Below are positions 49,860 through 59,800 of a stretch of 64,000 nucleotides of DNA, piece after piece (position 1 is the stretch's first letter; each line of letters starts with the position of its first letter). The notes under the pieces were generated by a model. It did not search any database, was not told the origin of the DNA, and saw nothing but the letters and a program-made list of their open reading frames with translations. The position numbers were made by a program, and so were the translations under genes. Source of the stretch: Brevinema_A sp051649245 (GTDB lineage Bacteria; Spirochaetota; Brevinematia; Brevinematales; Brevinemataceae); contig JBOFGS010000019.1 of NCBI GenBank assembly GCA_051649245.1, positions 474,001-538,000 of the forward strand, in the 5' to 3' direction.

Positions 49860-52217
49860 TTATGATAAATTGTTTTTGTAATTATGGAAGACAATTTTTT
49901 TGATGATTTTATTTGTGATCATCTGTAACATTATATGTCCTATACATCCCATCAAAAAAACACTAAAGAGAATCAATATTAAATATAAAACTCCAAAACC
50001 AAAATGAACACTATTTGTTGTGATATGCTCTAATTTTAAAAATTCAGGTAACGGTGTTTTATAAATCATCGAAAAAATATTTTTACATTTTGATAGAATC
50101 ATTCCAAGCCCTAAAGCTTGTAGTAATATCCAATATTGTTTACGAAAAGGATAATAGCTATATCCCCAAGTATACAAATATTGACATGTCTTTTTATCAT
50201 ATACTGTCATTAGAGATAGCATCATGATTAAGATAAAAATGCCAATTAGTAATTGAGTATTTGTTTTTATAAAGTCACAAAATAATACAATATCACTTAA
50301 GATAACCCAGTTTTTAAAACTTTTTTTAGCATCTTGAGCAATGAGTGTGTCATTTGTATATTTATGGATAGAGGAATACTTATCTAATACTTGTAATTTT
50401 GTGATCGAATTGATAGGGATGTTGATAAGATTATTTAATACTTCGTGATTGATAAACAGGGAGTTATTTAAATCACGTGTTTCAAATTGAATAACTTCAT
50501 CAATACCGAAATCAATTTCAACATCAATTCCATCAATATCTTTCATTGTTACAGTGATAAATGGCGGATTTTTCAAATCATCTGCTATACCCTTACCAAG
50601 GATCACTTTCCTACTAGATGTTTTCGCAATCAAATCATTATAAATCAGAGAATTTGTACCTATAATGGATTTGATATATATTTGTTTTTCAACCATATTT
50701 TCTAGTTCTTGTTGGTCGTTTTCCGCTTTGTTGACCACAACTCCATTAGCTTCCATGAATGCAACATAAGGGATTTTTTTCTTGATTAAATTGTCCTCTA
50801 ATCCCGAAGGAAATTCAAAATGATTTTGAGGTGTTTTCAAAAAATTATTTGCTAAATAATTTTTATGAAATAACGTAGTTTCCCCAAAAAATACTTGCTT
50901 CCAAAATTTTTCGCGTCCTTTCTCTGCACTGATATTAAAAAAATATTTTTCTGTTGATAGATAACCAAAACAAATCATGATTATTATTGAAGCAATGAGT
51001 ATTGTTTCTTTATTTTGAAAACTAGAAAATCGTTTGATTCCATAAAATAAAAGTAATAAAACAATATAAACAAACAAAGCACTACCTAGACCTATACCAA
51101 TTATTTTTCCCCAGTTGATAATGTCTGTTTGTGGACTAAAAATATAATCTAATCCCATCCCATATTCTGGAAATAAACCATCTAATCCAATAAAGGGATT
51201 GGCAAATATTCTTAGTTTTAGTGCTGTGAATGTTAATGAAACACCAATAGCTGATAAAGAACTCAAAAATATTAGTAATAATGTTTTGCTGATAAGCCTG
51301 ATATAAAAATGAGGTACCTTTAAATAACCATGTCTGTATGCAAATATCTTGATATCTTCACTGAAATAGGAACGATGAATGTAATGAACAAAAAAGAATA
51401 AAATTCCCAACATGATATAAATCAATGAACCCCATTGCAATACTAAATTTCTTAATTTATTGAGGATAAGAAATTGATAGTTTAATTTTTCATCAGGAGT
51501 AAAATGAACTTCATCATCAATAAAAATAGAAAAATTTGATATTAACAATGGCTGGTACGGAGTGCCACGAAAACGAATGTGGTAATCGGTAAATTCTGAT
51601 CCAATATTTGTTAAAGAAGCTCTGTTTAAGAAAACACCAAAATGATCAATAAAAGGATTTATTTCTGGTAAAATATGTACAATTTTAATGGAAGAGAGTG
51701 TTGTTTCAATAGGTGGAATTGATAGATTAATTGTTTGTTGTCTAGAAAAGTTGAATTTCTCCGCAAGTTTTTTCCCGATATGAATGCTGTTTACAGGAAT
51801 AGTTGTATTATTTAGCGATAAATACAATTTTGGATTGAATACAGACGCATCTGAGTTTTCAATAGCAATCACACAAACGGGGTAATTTAGCTGGGTGTTT
51901 GCATCTGTAAAAAATCCAGGTAAATAAGTACGTCTCGTTATACCACGTACAAATTTATCAGCAATTCGTTCTTCTAGGATCGTTCTTGGAGATTGCCACC
52001 ATGTCTTTCTGTTGTAGAGATTTTGTGCATCAAAAAGTCGTGTTTTGATATTAAGATGGCTTGTAAAATTTTTTGCCATATCCATACGGCTACTTATTTC
52101 CAATCCTTTAATAACAGATAAAGAAATCAAAATTAGTGAAATAAAAAAAACAGAGACAAAAAATAATATCATTGTTGTTTTAAGAGATGTATTGAACAGG
52201 CGTTTTGGCATCACCAT
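49860..52217 (-). CDS. ABC transporter permease (LolE/FtsX-like)
   Basis: A 785-residue membrane protein with a layout like LolC/E and MacB. One N-terminal helix (TMILFFVSVFFISLILISLSVI) is followed by a large periplasmic part. A central group of helices lies at about residues 260-430, then a second periplasmic part, and three C-terminal helices (TQLLIGIFILIMMLSL, YWILLQALGLGMIL, FGVLYLILILFSVFL). The gene starts 3 bases after the ATPase gene's stop, so the two form a pair. It may move lipoproteins or act as a mechanotransmission permease. Its partner ATPase has lost most catalytic motifs, so transport may be lost or altered. The start choice (52217 or the ATG at 52211) is uncertain. Confidence 0.65.
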   Translation of the reverse strand: MVMPKRLFNTSLKTTMILFFVSVFFISLILISLSVIKGLEISSRMDMAKNFTSHLNIKTRLFDAQNLYNRKTWWQSPRTILEERIADKFVRGITRRTYLPGFFTDANTQLNYPVCVIAIENSDASVFNPKLYLSLNNTTIPVNSIHIGKKLAEKFNFSRQQTINLSIPPIETTLSSIKIVHILPEINPFIDHFGVFLNRASLTNIGSEFTDYHIRFRGTPYQPLLISNFSIFIDDEVHFTPDEKLNYQFLILNKLRNLVLQWGSLIYIMLGILFFFVHYIHRSYFSEDIKIFAYRHGYLKVPHFYIRLISKTLLLIFLSSLSAIGVSLTFTALKLRIFANPFIGLDGLFPEYGMGLDYIFSPQTDIINWGKIIGIGLGSALFVYIVLLLLFYGIKRFSSFQNKETILIASIIIMICFGYLSTEKYFFNISAEKGREKFWKQVFFGETTLFHKNYLANNFLKTPQNHFEFPSGLEDNLIKKKIPYVAFMEANGVVVNKAENDQQELENMVEKQIYIKSIIGTNSLIYNDLIAKTSSRKVILGKGIADDLKNPPFITVTMKDIDGIDVEIDFGIDEVIQFETRDLNNSLFINHEVLNNLINIPINSITKLQVLDKYSSIHKYTNDTLIAQDAKKSFKNWVILSDIVLFCDFIKTNTQLLIGIFILIMMLSLMTVYDKKTCQYLYTWGYSYYPFRKQYWILLQALGLGMILSKCKNIFSMIYKTPLPEFLKLEHITTNSVHFGFGVLYLILILFSVFLMGCIGHIMLQMITNKIIKKIVFHNYKNNLS

Positions 52218-52220
52218 AGA

Positions 52221-52901
52221 TTATGAACTCTCTGTGCGAATGATTTTTCCATTTTTCATATAAATAATACGATTTGCAAATTGAAGATGAGCGGGATCAT
52301 AGGTAGAATACACCAATGCTCCTCCATATTCTTTTTGGAGCGTTATGAGTAGATTAAAAAAAGATAATGCTTCATTGGAATGCAATTTTTTTGTTGGATT
52401 ATCTGCAACCACAAGAAGAGGTTTTTTTATAAAAGCACGTGCTGCAGAAATGTACATTCTTTCGTAATATTGTAGTTTCTCTATTTTGGTTTTAAGCTTT
52501 GATACAAATCCAATTATTTCCAAGGCATCAATAATAAGATTTTTCTGATCTTTATGAGAGATAGATAATCCGTTTAATGGCATTGATAGACATTCTTCTA
52601 CGGTCATATTTTGAAGAAATTCTGGTTCAAATCCAATAAATCCCATATTTTTTCGCCGTAAATTTGCAAGAGCTGATTCCGGCATATTAGTTACAAGAGT
52701 ATTATTGAAATGATATTCACCGTTATTGATCACTTCCAATCCTGATAAAATTCTCAATAAAGCCGATTTTCCAGCTCCGGATGTTCCGACGAGTGCAATA
52801 ATTTCATTTAGTTCAAATGTTAATGAAATGTCTTCTAATAATATTCGTTCAAAAGAGCCATCAAAAATTTTTTTTGTAATATTTTTCATTGTAGCCAGCA
52901 T
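52221..52901 (-). CDS. Degenerate ABC-transporter ATP-binding protein (LolD-like)
   Basis: A 226-residue ABC ATPase fold with a good Walker A motif (LVGTSGAGKSALLR) at about residues 38-51. The other motifs are damaged. The Q-loop (usually FVFQ) reads FIGFEPEF, the signature LSGGQ reads LQYYER, and Walker B with its catalytic Glu (LADEPT) reads VVADNPT. The D-loop reads KLHS, and the H-loop His is Tyr (YSTYDP). With the catalytic Glu, the signature and the His all changed, hydrolysis is unlikely; ATP may still bind. The start has a TGAGGAG site. It is coupled to the permease downstream. The frame is clean, so it appears to be maintained. Confidence 0.78.
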   Translation of the reverse strand: MLATMKNITKKIFDGSFERILLEDISLTFELNEIIALVGTSGAGKSALLRILSGLEVINNGEYHFNNTLVTNMPESALANLRRKNMGFIGFEPEFLQNMTVEECLSMPLNGLSISHKDQKNLIIDALEIIGFVSKLKTKIEKLQYYERMYISAARAFIKKPLLVVADNPTKKLHSNEALSFFNLLITLQKEYGGALVYSTYDPAHLQFANRIIYMKNGKIIRTESS

Positions 52902-53000
52902 TATTGCTCCTCAATCTAATACAATACTATTCTCAAAACATTGATATTTTTCATAATATTCCGAAATACTAGCTAATGATCAAGAGGATTTGAGGTATTT

Positions 53001-53345
53001 ATGAAAACAATTTTTATTTTTTTGAAAATATTTTTGAGTTCTGCTCATGTTAAAAAAGCACTACAACAATTCAGTCTTATTTTCTTTGTCGTATTTCTTT
53101 TTATTTTAGGATCTACAATCTACTATGTCTATTTGCATCAACCCAATGTTTCTGATTTTCGTAAAAAATTATTAAAAACTTTTGCAGAACCAAGAAATTT
53201 TAATACTAATGTTGGAATGTCCTATGATTCGTTACCTTTAAAAGAAATAGAATTACAACTATTTTATGATGAAAATTTTTGGCAACCCGAGGGATTAGAT
53301 ACTCGATATACTATTCCTAAAGACGGTAAACCAACAAATCAATAA
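53001..53345 (+). CDS. Hypothetical single-span membrane protein
   Basis: A 114-residue protein with a membrane helix at about residues 23-48 (FSLIFFVVFLFILGSTIYYVYL). The rest is soluble and polar, starting QPNVSDFRKKLLKTFAEPRNF. A GAGGATTTGAGG ribosome binding site precedes the ATG. It is not recognised. The plus-strand orientation is opposite to its neighbours on both sides, and it converges on the 283-residue gene with only 7 bases between them. Confidence 0.55.
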   Translation: MKTIFIFLKIFLSSAHVKKALQQFSLIFFVVFLFILGSTIYYVYLHQPNVSDFRKKLLKTFAEPRNFNTNVGMSYDSLPLKEIELQLFYDENFWQPEGLDTRYTIPKDGKPTNQ

Positions 53346-53352
53346 CGCTTCC

Positions 53353-54204
53353 TTAAGGTAAAGGAATCGTTGATAATTGGTCTTTTAAGATTATTGCTTC
53401 AAAAATCATCCAAAAAGCACCTACAGGAGCACTCCATGAAACTTCTTGGGTTTTATTTTGGAGAGAAATGGTGATTTTTTTTTGTTGTGTGAGTACAGAT
53501 TCTTGGTTTTTAAATGTTTTATAAATTACTTCTTTAAATGGTGATTCTGAGATTGTGTTGGTATTTTTTTCATTTTGTTCCATGAAATTTATTTCTTCTT
53601 CAACAAATAAAGCTAAATTACTTAATTTTTCTCTTGACGGACGAAATTCGTGTGTCAATTCATTTAATTGAGCACGTCTTTCTTTAATCCTATCAGGTTC
53701 CCAAAATGACACCGGTGGTTTTTGTCTATCTAACATAATACCAAGTAATTTTTCAAGATCTTCCGGAAAAAGATAAATATATGCCGTAAACTGGTATTGC
53801 TCGGATTTGTTTTTTTGGATAATGTTAGTAGATTGGGTGTACATTAATGGAAGACGCATCTCTCGTCCTAAGGTATCAATTGTTAGAAATTCAGGTAAAA
53901 ATACTTCTGCACTATTAGTGTTAATCTCGCTATTATAGGTAATCCATAAATGAAAATCAGTATTTCCCATTATGGAATTTCTAGAAATACTTGGTTGCAG
54001 TTCTATCCGTTTAAAAGGAAAATTTTCAGCTCTAAAGGGTAGAATATCATAATAAATAATTTTATTTTTTCTATCATAGTATTCATACTGAAGAAAAGGC
54101 TCCCTAGGTTTTTCTTTAACAATAACTTCAGGAGCCTTACTAAAGCTATGGAGGTTATCTATGGTACAAAAAATAATGCTTATGATTGGTATTATTTTTT
54201 TCAT
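53353..54204 (-). CDS. Hypothetical secreted protein
   Basis: A 283-residue protein with a signal peptide (MKKIIPIISIIFCTIDNLHSFS). The mature part is beta-rich at first (FPFKRIELQPSISRNSIMGNTDFHLWITYNS), with a mid segment EVFLPEFLTIDTLGREMRLPL. A helical, Glu/Lys-rich region lies at about residues 170-240. It ends with a hydrophobic stretch, APVGAFWMIFEAIIL. I do not recognise the family. It probably sits in the periplasm or outer membrane. The neighbours are also envelope-type orphans, so this block may be lineage-specific. Confidence 0.55.
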   Translation of the reverse strand: MKKIIPIISIIFCTIDNLHSFSKAPEVIVKEKPREPFLQYEYYDRKNKIIYYDILPFRAENFPFKRIELQPSISRNSIMGNTDFHLWITYNSEINTNSAEVFLPEFLTIDTLGREMRLPLMYTQSTNIIQKNKSEQYQFTAYIYLFPEDLEKLLGIMLDRQKPPVSFWEPDRIKERRAQLNELTHEFRPSREKLSNLALFVEEEINFMEQNEKNTNTISESPFKEVIYKTFKNQESVLTQQKKITISLQNKTQEVSWSAPVGAFWMIFEAIILKDQLSTIPLP

Positions 54205-54232
54205 AGGTTTCTCAATGTCTTTGTAACAACAC

Positions 54233-54769
54233 TTAATTTTTATATACCATTTGTTTTTTACATGCTGTTGTTTCTTCTTCAGAGGTCAATAAGTTTAGAA
54301 TAGTGTATCCCAACTCAAAAGAAGCTCCTGCTCCTTGACCTGTTACGAAAGGAGTATCAATCACTACTTTTTCATCTATCCAATTTGGAATTAATTCTTT
54401 CATTGCAGGATAACACGTAGCTTTTTTTGTTTGTAAATAATTTCCCAAAATTGTTGGCCCTGCACAAATAGCTGCGATCACTTTCTTTTTTGTAATACAA
54501 GAATCAATAAATGCCATTGCTTTTTCAGATGCTTTTATTATTTTATGTCCAGCACCACCAGGAATAAAAACAACATCAACATCATCCTCATTGATTTCTG
54601 ATAAAAATTTATCAGCATGCATGATGATTTTTTGTTGACTGGTTACCTGTAGAGAATCCGAAACAGAAATTGTAGTGACATTAAGTTTGGCACGTCTCCA
54701 AATATCAATAGGAGCTAGTGCTTCTATTTCTTCAAATCCATCAGCTAATAATACAATAATATTTTTCAT
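54233..54769 (-). CDS. DJ-1/PfpI-family protein
   Basis: A 178-residue cytoplasmic protein of the DJ-1/PfpI superfamily. The start IIVLLADGFEEIEALAPIDIWRRA is typical, with Glu in the FEEIE turn. The nucleophilic elbow is AAICAGPTILGNYL, with Cys as the reactive residue. VVIDTPFVTGQGAGASFELG closes the fold. Members act as chaperones, glyoxalases or deglycases; sequence alone does not choose between them. The ATG at 54767-54769 has a GGAG site. The upstream gene ends at 54786, so the two may be one transcript. Confidence 0.85.
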   Translation of the reverse strand: MKNIIVLLADGFEEIEALAPIDIWRRAKLNVTTISVSDSLQVTSQQKIIMHADKFLSEINEDDVDVVFIPGGAGHKIIKASEKAMAFIDSCITKKKVIAAICAGPTILGNYLQTKKATCYPAMKELIPNWIDEKVVIDTPFVTGQGAGASFELGYTILNLLTSEEETTACKKQMVYKN

Positions 54770-54785
54770 AAATTTCTCCAATTTG

Positions 54786-55457
54786 TTATTTATCATTTAT
54801 AGAGTTATTTGTTGTTGTGTTTGTCTCATTTTCAAGTTCTTCTTTTGCTTTCTTTTCCGCTTCTAAAGTAGCCTTACTTTTTTTATAGGTATAAAAACCC
54901 AATTTAAACGATAATCCAACAGTAAATTTGTTATAAATTCCACCTTTTTCGTGTGCAAAACCGTCCAAACTCCATCCTAAATAAGGTTCCAAGATGATAT
55001 GAAATGGAAAACCTGACATATCTTTGAGTAGATTTCGTGTCCACCGATATCCTAAATAAATTCCCAATCCATATTGAAAAATATCTTGTCGATTAATAAT
55101 CAATTGAGATCCACCACTACGAAATGGAATATTGTAAATCCCTGCCCGTCCTACAATATTCAAAAATAATCCGTTCCATCGATCAATCTTATTCATATAT
55201 ACACGAATTCCTATTTGAAATTCACCAAAATAAATATCTCCAAAAGATGCAACTCTATTTACTTGACTATTAAATCCCCCAACAAATCCAATGTTCATAG
55301 ACATAACTTTTGCAAATCCAATATCATAATCCAATCCCACAGACCAAGGGCTATTAATTCCGTTTTCAAAATATGTTGCTGTACTATTATTTTGTGAGAA
55401 TATCAACCCATGCACAAAAAGAAAAACACACACGAAAGTTAATTTTGTTTTTATCAT
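54786..55457 (-). CDS. Probable beta-barrel outer-membrane protein
   Basis: A 223-residue protein with a signal peptide (KLTFVCVFLFVHGLIFSQ). The mature sequence has alternating polar/apolar strands: WSVGLDYDIGFAKVMSMNIGF, GEFQIGIRVYMN, GLGIYLGYRW and KFTVGLSFKLGFYTY. An approximately 30-residue Lys/Glu then Asn/Thr-rich tail (ATLEAEKKAKEELENE) hangs after the last strand. This looks like a small outer-membrane barrel of the spirochaete type. No named family is recognised. The GH13 gene lies directly upstream, with 0 bases between. Confidence 0.65.
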   Translation of the reverse strand: MIKTKLTFVCVFLFVHGLIFSQNNSTATYFENGINSPWSVGLDYDIGFAKVMSMNIGFVGGFNSQVNRVASFGDIYFGEFQIGIRVYMNKIDRWNGLFLNIVGRAGIYNIPFRSGGSQLIINRQDIFQYGLGIYLGYRWTRNLLKDMSGFPFHIILEPYLGWSLDGFAHEKGGIYNKFTVGLSFKLGFYTYKKSKATLEAEKKAKEELENETNTTTNNSINDK

Positions 55458-56702
55458 TTAATTTATTCCATTAATAAATACTTTTACTTCTTTAGGCCAT
55501 AATGTGATTTCGTTAGCATTTTCTGATATATGGTGATGTGAAGAAAAAATATTGGTGTATCTTGATAGATCAGTATAACTTATTGTTTGATTTGTATTTG
55601 TTTTGTTTATTATAAAGAAAATCGATTCATTGTTGATTTGTTTTTTGATTATCAACATACGATCACGATTTTCGTGTTCACAGATCGTTAAAAAACCATC
55701 TTGATTAAGGATAGGGTATTTACTTCTTGTGTCATTAATAGAAAGTATCAATCCTTCGAAATTAATATTGATAGATTCTGTATGATTAGGAGATGTTTTA
55801 CAAACATCAGGCTTATGCAACCAACCAAACTCAGTCCCTGTTACGCTCATCCAAGCTGATGAAATTAATCCTGTAAATGAAATCACTTGTTGTATTTTAT
55901 CACTGTCATTATTGTATTCAGATGCAAGCCTTATCGTATCATGGGTTTCAGGAAATGAAATTAAGTTTGTTTTATCTGCCACAAGATTATATTGATCAAT
56001 AAACCACGATTCTTCAAAATCCCACCATTTTGCACTGCTACATAGAAAATCAAAACCTGCTTTTGTTAACATGACCATATCTTCAGTGGTACACCCTAAG
56101 CTTTCAGCAATAAAAAGAGAAGAAGGTTTGATTTGTTTTGCGTGTGTAATTAGGTATATCCATAAATCATTTGGTATTTGGTAGGCAGCATCAGCTCTAA
56201 ATCCATCAAATCCTAAATTTAAATAATATCCTATCAAATCTTTAAAATAATGCCACAATCCTTCTTTATCTTCTGATCCAGTGTGATTAAATTGTGCCAA
56301 ATCTCCCCATGTGATCCATTTACCATCTTCCCATGCTCCGGGACTTATAATATTTCCATTTTTATCCAACGTGTACCAACAACGATGCTCGCTGGTCAGA
56401 GGATTGTCTTTTCCTGAGTGATTAATGACAAGATCCATAATAACTTTGATATTTTTTTTATGAGCCTCATTAATAAAATGAGTCAGTTGGTCAATAGGAT
56501 CCAACGAATCTAATGCATCTACAAATAAAGGATTGATAACGTAATAATTTTTTGGGGCATATAAGCTGCCTGAAAATCCAGGATAATGAATAGGATTGAT
56601 ATAAATTGTGTCAAAACCAAGTTTTACAATATGATTCAGTTCTTCCACCCAAGAATTAATATTTTTAAAATATCTTGGAAACAAATTATAAATTTTAATC
56701 AT
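55458..56702 (-). CDS. GH13-family alpha-glucan enzyme
   Basis: A (beta/alpha)8-barrel glycoside hydrolase of 414 residues. I chose the ATG at 56702 because GGAG lies just upstream, and it begins with the barrel strand IYNLFPRYFKNINSW. The four family regions are seen: IMDLVINHSG, GFDGFRADAAY (nucleophile Asp), LFIAESLG (acid/base Glu) and SFPETHDTIR (stabiliser Asp). IYINPIHYPG resembles the GlgE/maltosyltransferase branch, so a glucan-phosphorylase-like or transferase role is possible as well as an amylase role. It has no signal peptide, so it is cytoplasmic. Confidence 0.8.
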   Translation of the reverse strand: MIKIYNLFPRYFKNINSWVEELNHIVKLGFDTIYINPIHYPGFSGSLYAPKNYYVINPLFVDALDSLDPIDQLTHFINEAHKKNIKVIMDLVINHSGKDNPLTSEHRCWYTLDKNGNIISPGAWEDGKWITWGDLAQFNHTGSEDKEGLWHYFKDLIGYYLNLGFDGFRADAAYQIPNDLWIYLITHAKQIKPSSLFIAESLGCTTEDMVMLTKAGFDFLCSSAKWWDFEESWFIDQYNLVADKTNLISFPETHDTIRLASEYNNDSDKIQQVISFTGLISSAWMSVTGTEFGWLHKPDVCKTSPNHTESININFEGLILSINDTRSKYPILNQDGFLTICEHENRDRMLIIKKQINNESIFFIINKTNTNQTISYTDLSRYTNIFSSHHHISENANEITLWPKEVKVFINGIN

Positions 56703-56895
56703 GGTATTCTCCAAAGCATTCAACACACTGTTTTTCATAGTATGACAGATCTCGAAAAGGGTATTACAACACCTAATATTTATTATAACATATTTTTTTT
56801 TTATTTTCAAAAAATACCGACTAAAGATATTTTTGCACCTTTTGTGATTCTGTTTTATAATATATTCCTCTATCTTATATCTTGATGAGGTCTGG

Positions 56896-59800
56896 TTGAA
56901 TTTTAATATTCGTTTGTTATTTTTTCTTTGTTTTTTGCCGTTGCTTGTCTATAGTCAGTTGATTGATAATAGAGATCTTCCTCCGGAAGCCCTTCGTATT
57001 AAACCTCCATTTGAAGATACTTCTCGTGAAAAAATTAATACAGCAGATGAAAAAACTTATATTATTCTTGACAATGCTGATGATATTACGATCAAAAATT
57101 TTGCTGATTCTGAAATTGTTGAAGTAGTAATGTTGGGTAATGTTAGAGTGCGTTTTGATGGAAATTTTCTAAAATCTGAAAAATTGATTGTTTCTATCAA
57201 AGATTCTATTATTATTAATGTCGGAGCTTATGGAAACATTGAATTTACGTTTAATAAAACAAAATATCTTGCTGAGAGTATCAATTATCAACCCGATATG
57301 GAACGGGGTGTGATGTACCAAGTGCGTTCTGTTTTAAACGCTCAAGTGCTAGGGGCTACAGATAAACCGTGGTTTTTTGATGCTGAAAAAGTAACGATCC
57401 AAGATGCTGATCGTTTTGTGTTGGATCAAGTTGTTCTTACTACATCAGATGTCCGATTTCCCCATTATCAGCTTAAAGTCAGTAAATTATGGTATATCCA
57501 AAATAAAATTGCTTTAGCTATGGGAATGCAGTATATGGCTGGTCAAGCAAGCTTTTTCTGGCTTCCTGCTTATCTTCAAATTGAAGGTGCAGGTGGGCTG
57601 AGAACAAGTTTTGGTAATGAACGTCGTATAGGGTATTATTTTATTAATAATTATGATCTTAAAACAAAAATAGGGGACTTTAAATTTGGGTTTGACTTTT
57701 ATGAACGACAAGGTCAATATTTTTCAGGAAATTATCAATCTGTTTCTAAAGGAATTCTTCAAGAATTAGAACTTCAAGTAGATCTTGCTAATGATCAACG
57801 TATTGTTAGAGATGGAGATTTTTATTCTCAATGGGTTGTTCCTTCAACAATTAACTCTGAACAGCAACGTATTTCTCAATTTGCATGGCGTTATAAGATT
57901 AATACTAAGCTTGGTATTGATGGGATAGGATTACAATTACAATTAGAAGATTTGAACGATCCTTTTTTTCTTTCTAAATATAGTTATCGTTCACGATTTG
58001 ATGATGCAAGAAGTATTGATTTTCAATCTTTGGTCAGTCCTCAAGCTAATTCTTGGTATAATTATCAGGGTGATATCCAACCTCAAGTAGATTCTGTCAA
58101 TCAAAAAATTGTATTCACAATGGATAACTTCACAGCAGAAGCTTCTTTTGATTATGTAAGAACGATTCGAGAGAATGCTCAAAACAGATCAAACCAATTT
58201 TTGAATAATTACTATGATTATGAACTTCGTTCGGTAGTACTTCCTAGCCTTTCTTATAATTTTGGAACATTAGATCTTTTTCAATACACAAATTCTACAA
58301 AATCAAAAGTTACCGTTATTGATTCTCGAGGACGTAAGACGGAATTCAATAATCTGAAGAAATACGAAGAATTTGCGAGTAAATTATCAAATCAATCTAA
58401 TATGGTTGTCACAAAACAAGTCTTCTACGAAGATAATAAAGAAGTTATTCGTGAAATTACAAACTGGCAACCTATTACTATTACTAATGTGACAACGAAT
58501 GATTATGAATGGCTTCGTGTTAAAGCTGATGCTACAGCAAGTGTTCGTTTTAAAGCGGAGCAGACATTTGGATCAAATACTTCTTCTGCAACAACAGATC
58601 TTGAGTTTTTAACTAATACCAATAGAGTATTGATATCAGATTTGTATCAACATAATGAAGATGGATCTTTGGGTCTCACGTTGGATGCCTTTGATAATAT
58701 CTTTTCTGTACGCAATCAAATCTCTTTTGGATATCAGGATCAATGGTCTTCTTTTGCTTCTGAAAAAACAAACACCCTCAGATCTTCAGGTATGGATATT
58801 AATTATACGCTCGGTACCACAGTAAATCCAAATAAAATTTGGCGTGATGATGAACTGATGAGGACAAAAGTAGATTTTAAATCAAGCCTTGATTATTCAC
58901 ACCCTCTTTATCGCTTAAAGCGTATAGAGGAAGGTCTTAGTCCTCGTGAATCATCTGTTCGTTGGGATAACACCTTTAATCTCGAATTTCTACAGTGGCG
59001 TAGGCAGACTATCCTAGGAATGACACTAGGTGTTCAATACAACAGAAAAATGAGAATCCCAAATGATTCCGAACAAAATAAAATTAATAACGATCCTAAT
59101 GATTTTTTTATCAGAAATATTGTGTTTGAAGAAGTAGAAACTAGTGCAAAAGCTAGTGTTTGGTGGTTTAATTTAGGTACAAGTATTAGAATGAATGTTC
59201 TTCAAACTGAAACCAATAGATCATTAACAAAAAATTTCACTAATCGATTGGTTGGGGGTTTTCCTCAATTAGTATTTGAATTTACTCCACATTCTGACTA
59301 TAATTATATTCCTAAATTGACTTATCGATATAATCTCTTTGAAAGATCAACAAATTTAGCAGATCCTTTTACTGGTGAAATCAGAACTGCACGTCGGGAT
59401 AAAAGTTTTAATCTTGATGTGGTATGGGATTTGCGTCTTAAAAATTATCATATACCTGCTCTGTATCCGTTTATCTATGAAATCTCTGAGTTTGGTTTAG
59501 TATTCAGATATTATCAGGATTTTGTCAGTATGAGAAACTCTTTTTTAAGAATTGATTTTTCAATAGGTGTAAAATTTACAAAATACTTAACCTTTAAATT
59601 TAGTTCGCAAATGCTAAATAATAAAATTTATCTTTACTATCCTGGTGGTATCTTTAATGGGCAACGTTTTGCACTGCCTGGTGAACAACCGAAAAATTTC
59701 TTTCAAGATTTAGGTGACGGTTTAAAATTTTGGGATATAGGTGCTTTAAGACGTTCTAGTTTTAAATTACAATCTTTAAATTTTGAATTGATCCATGATT

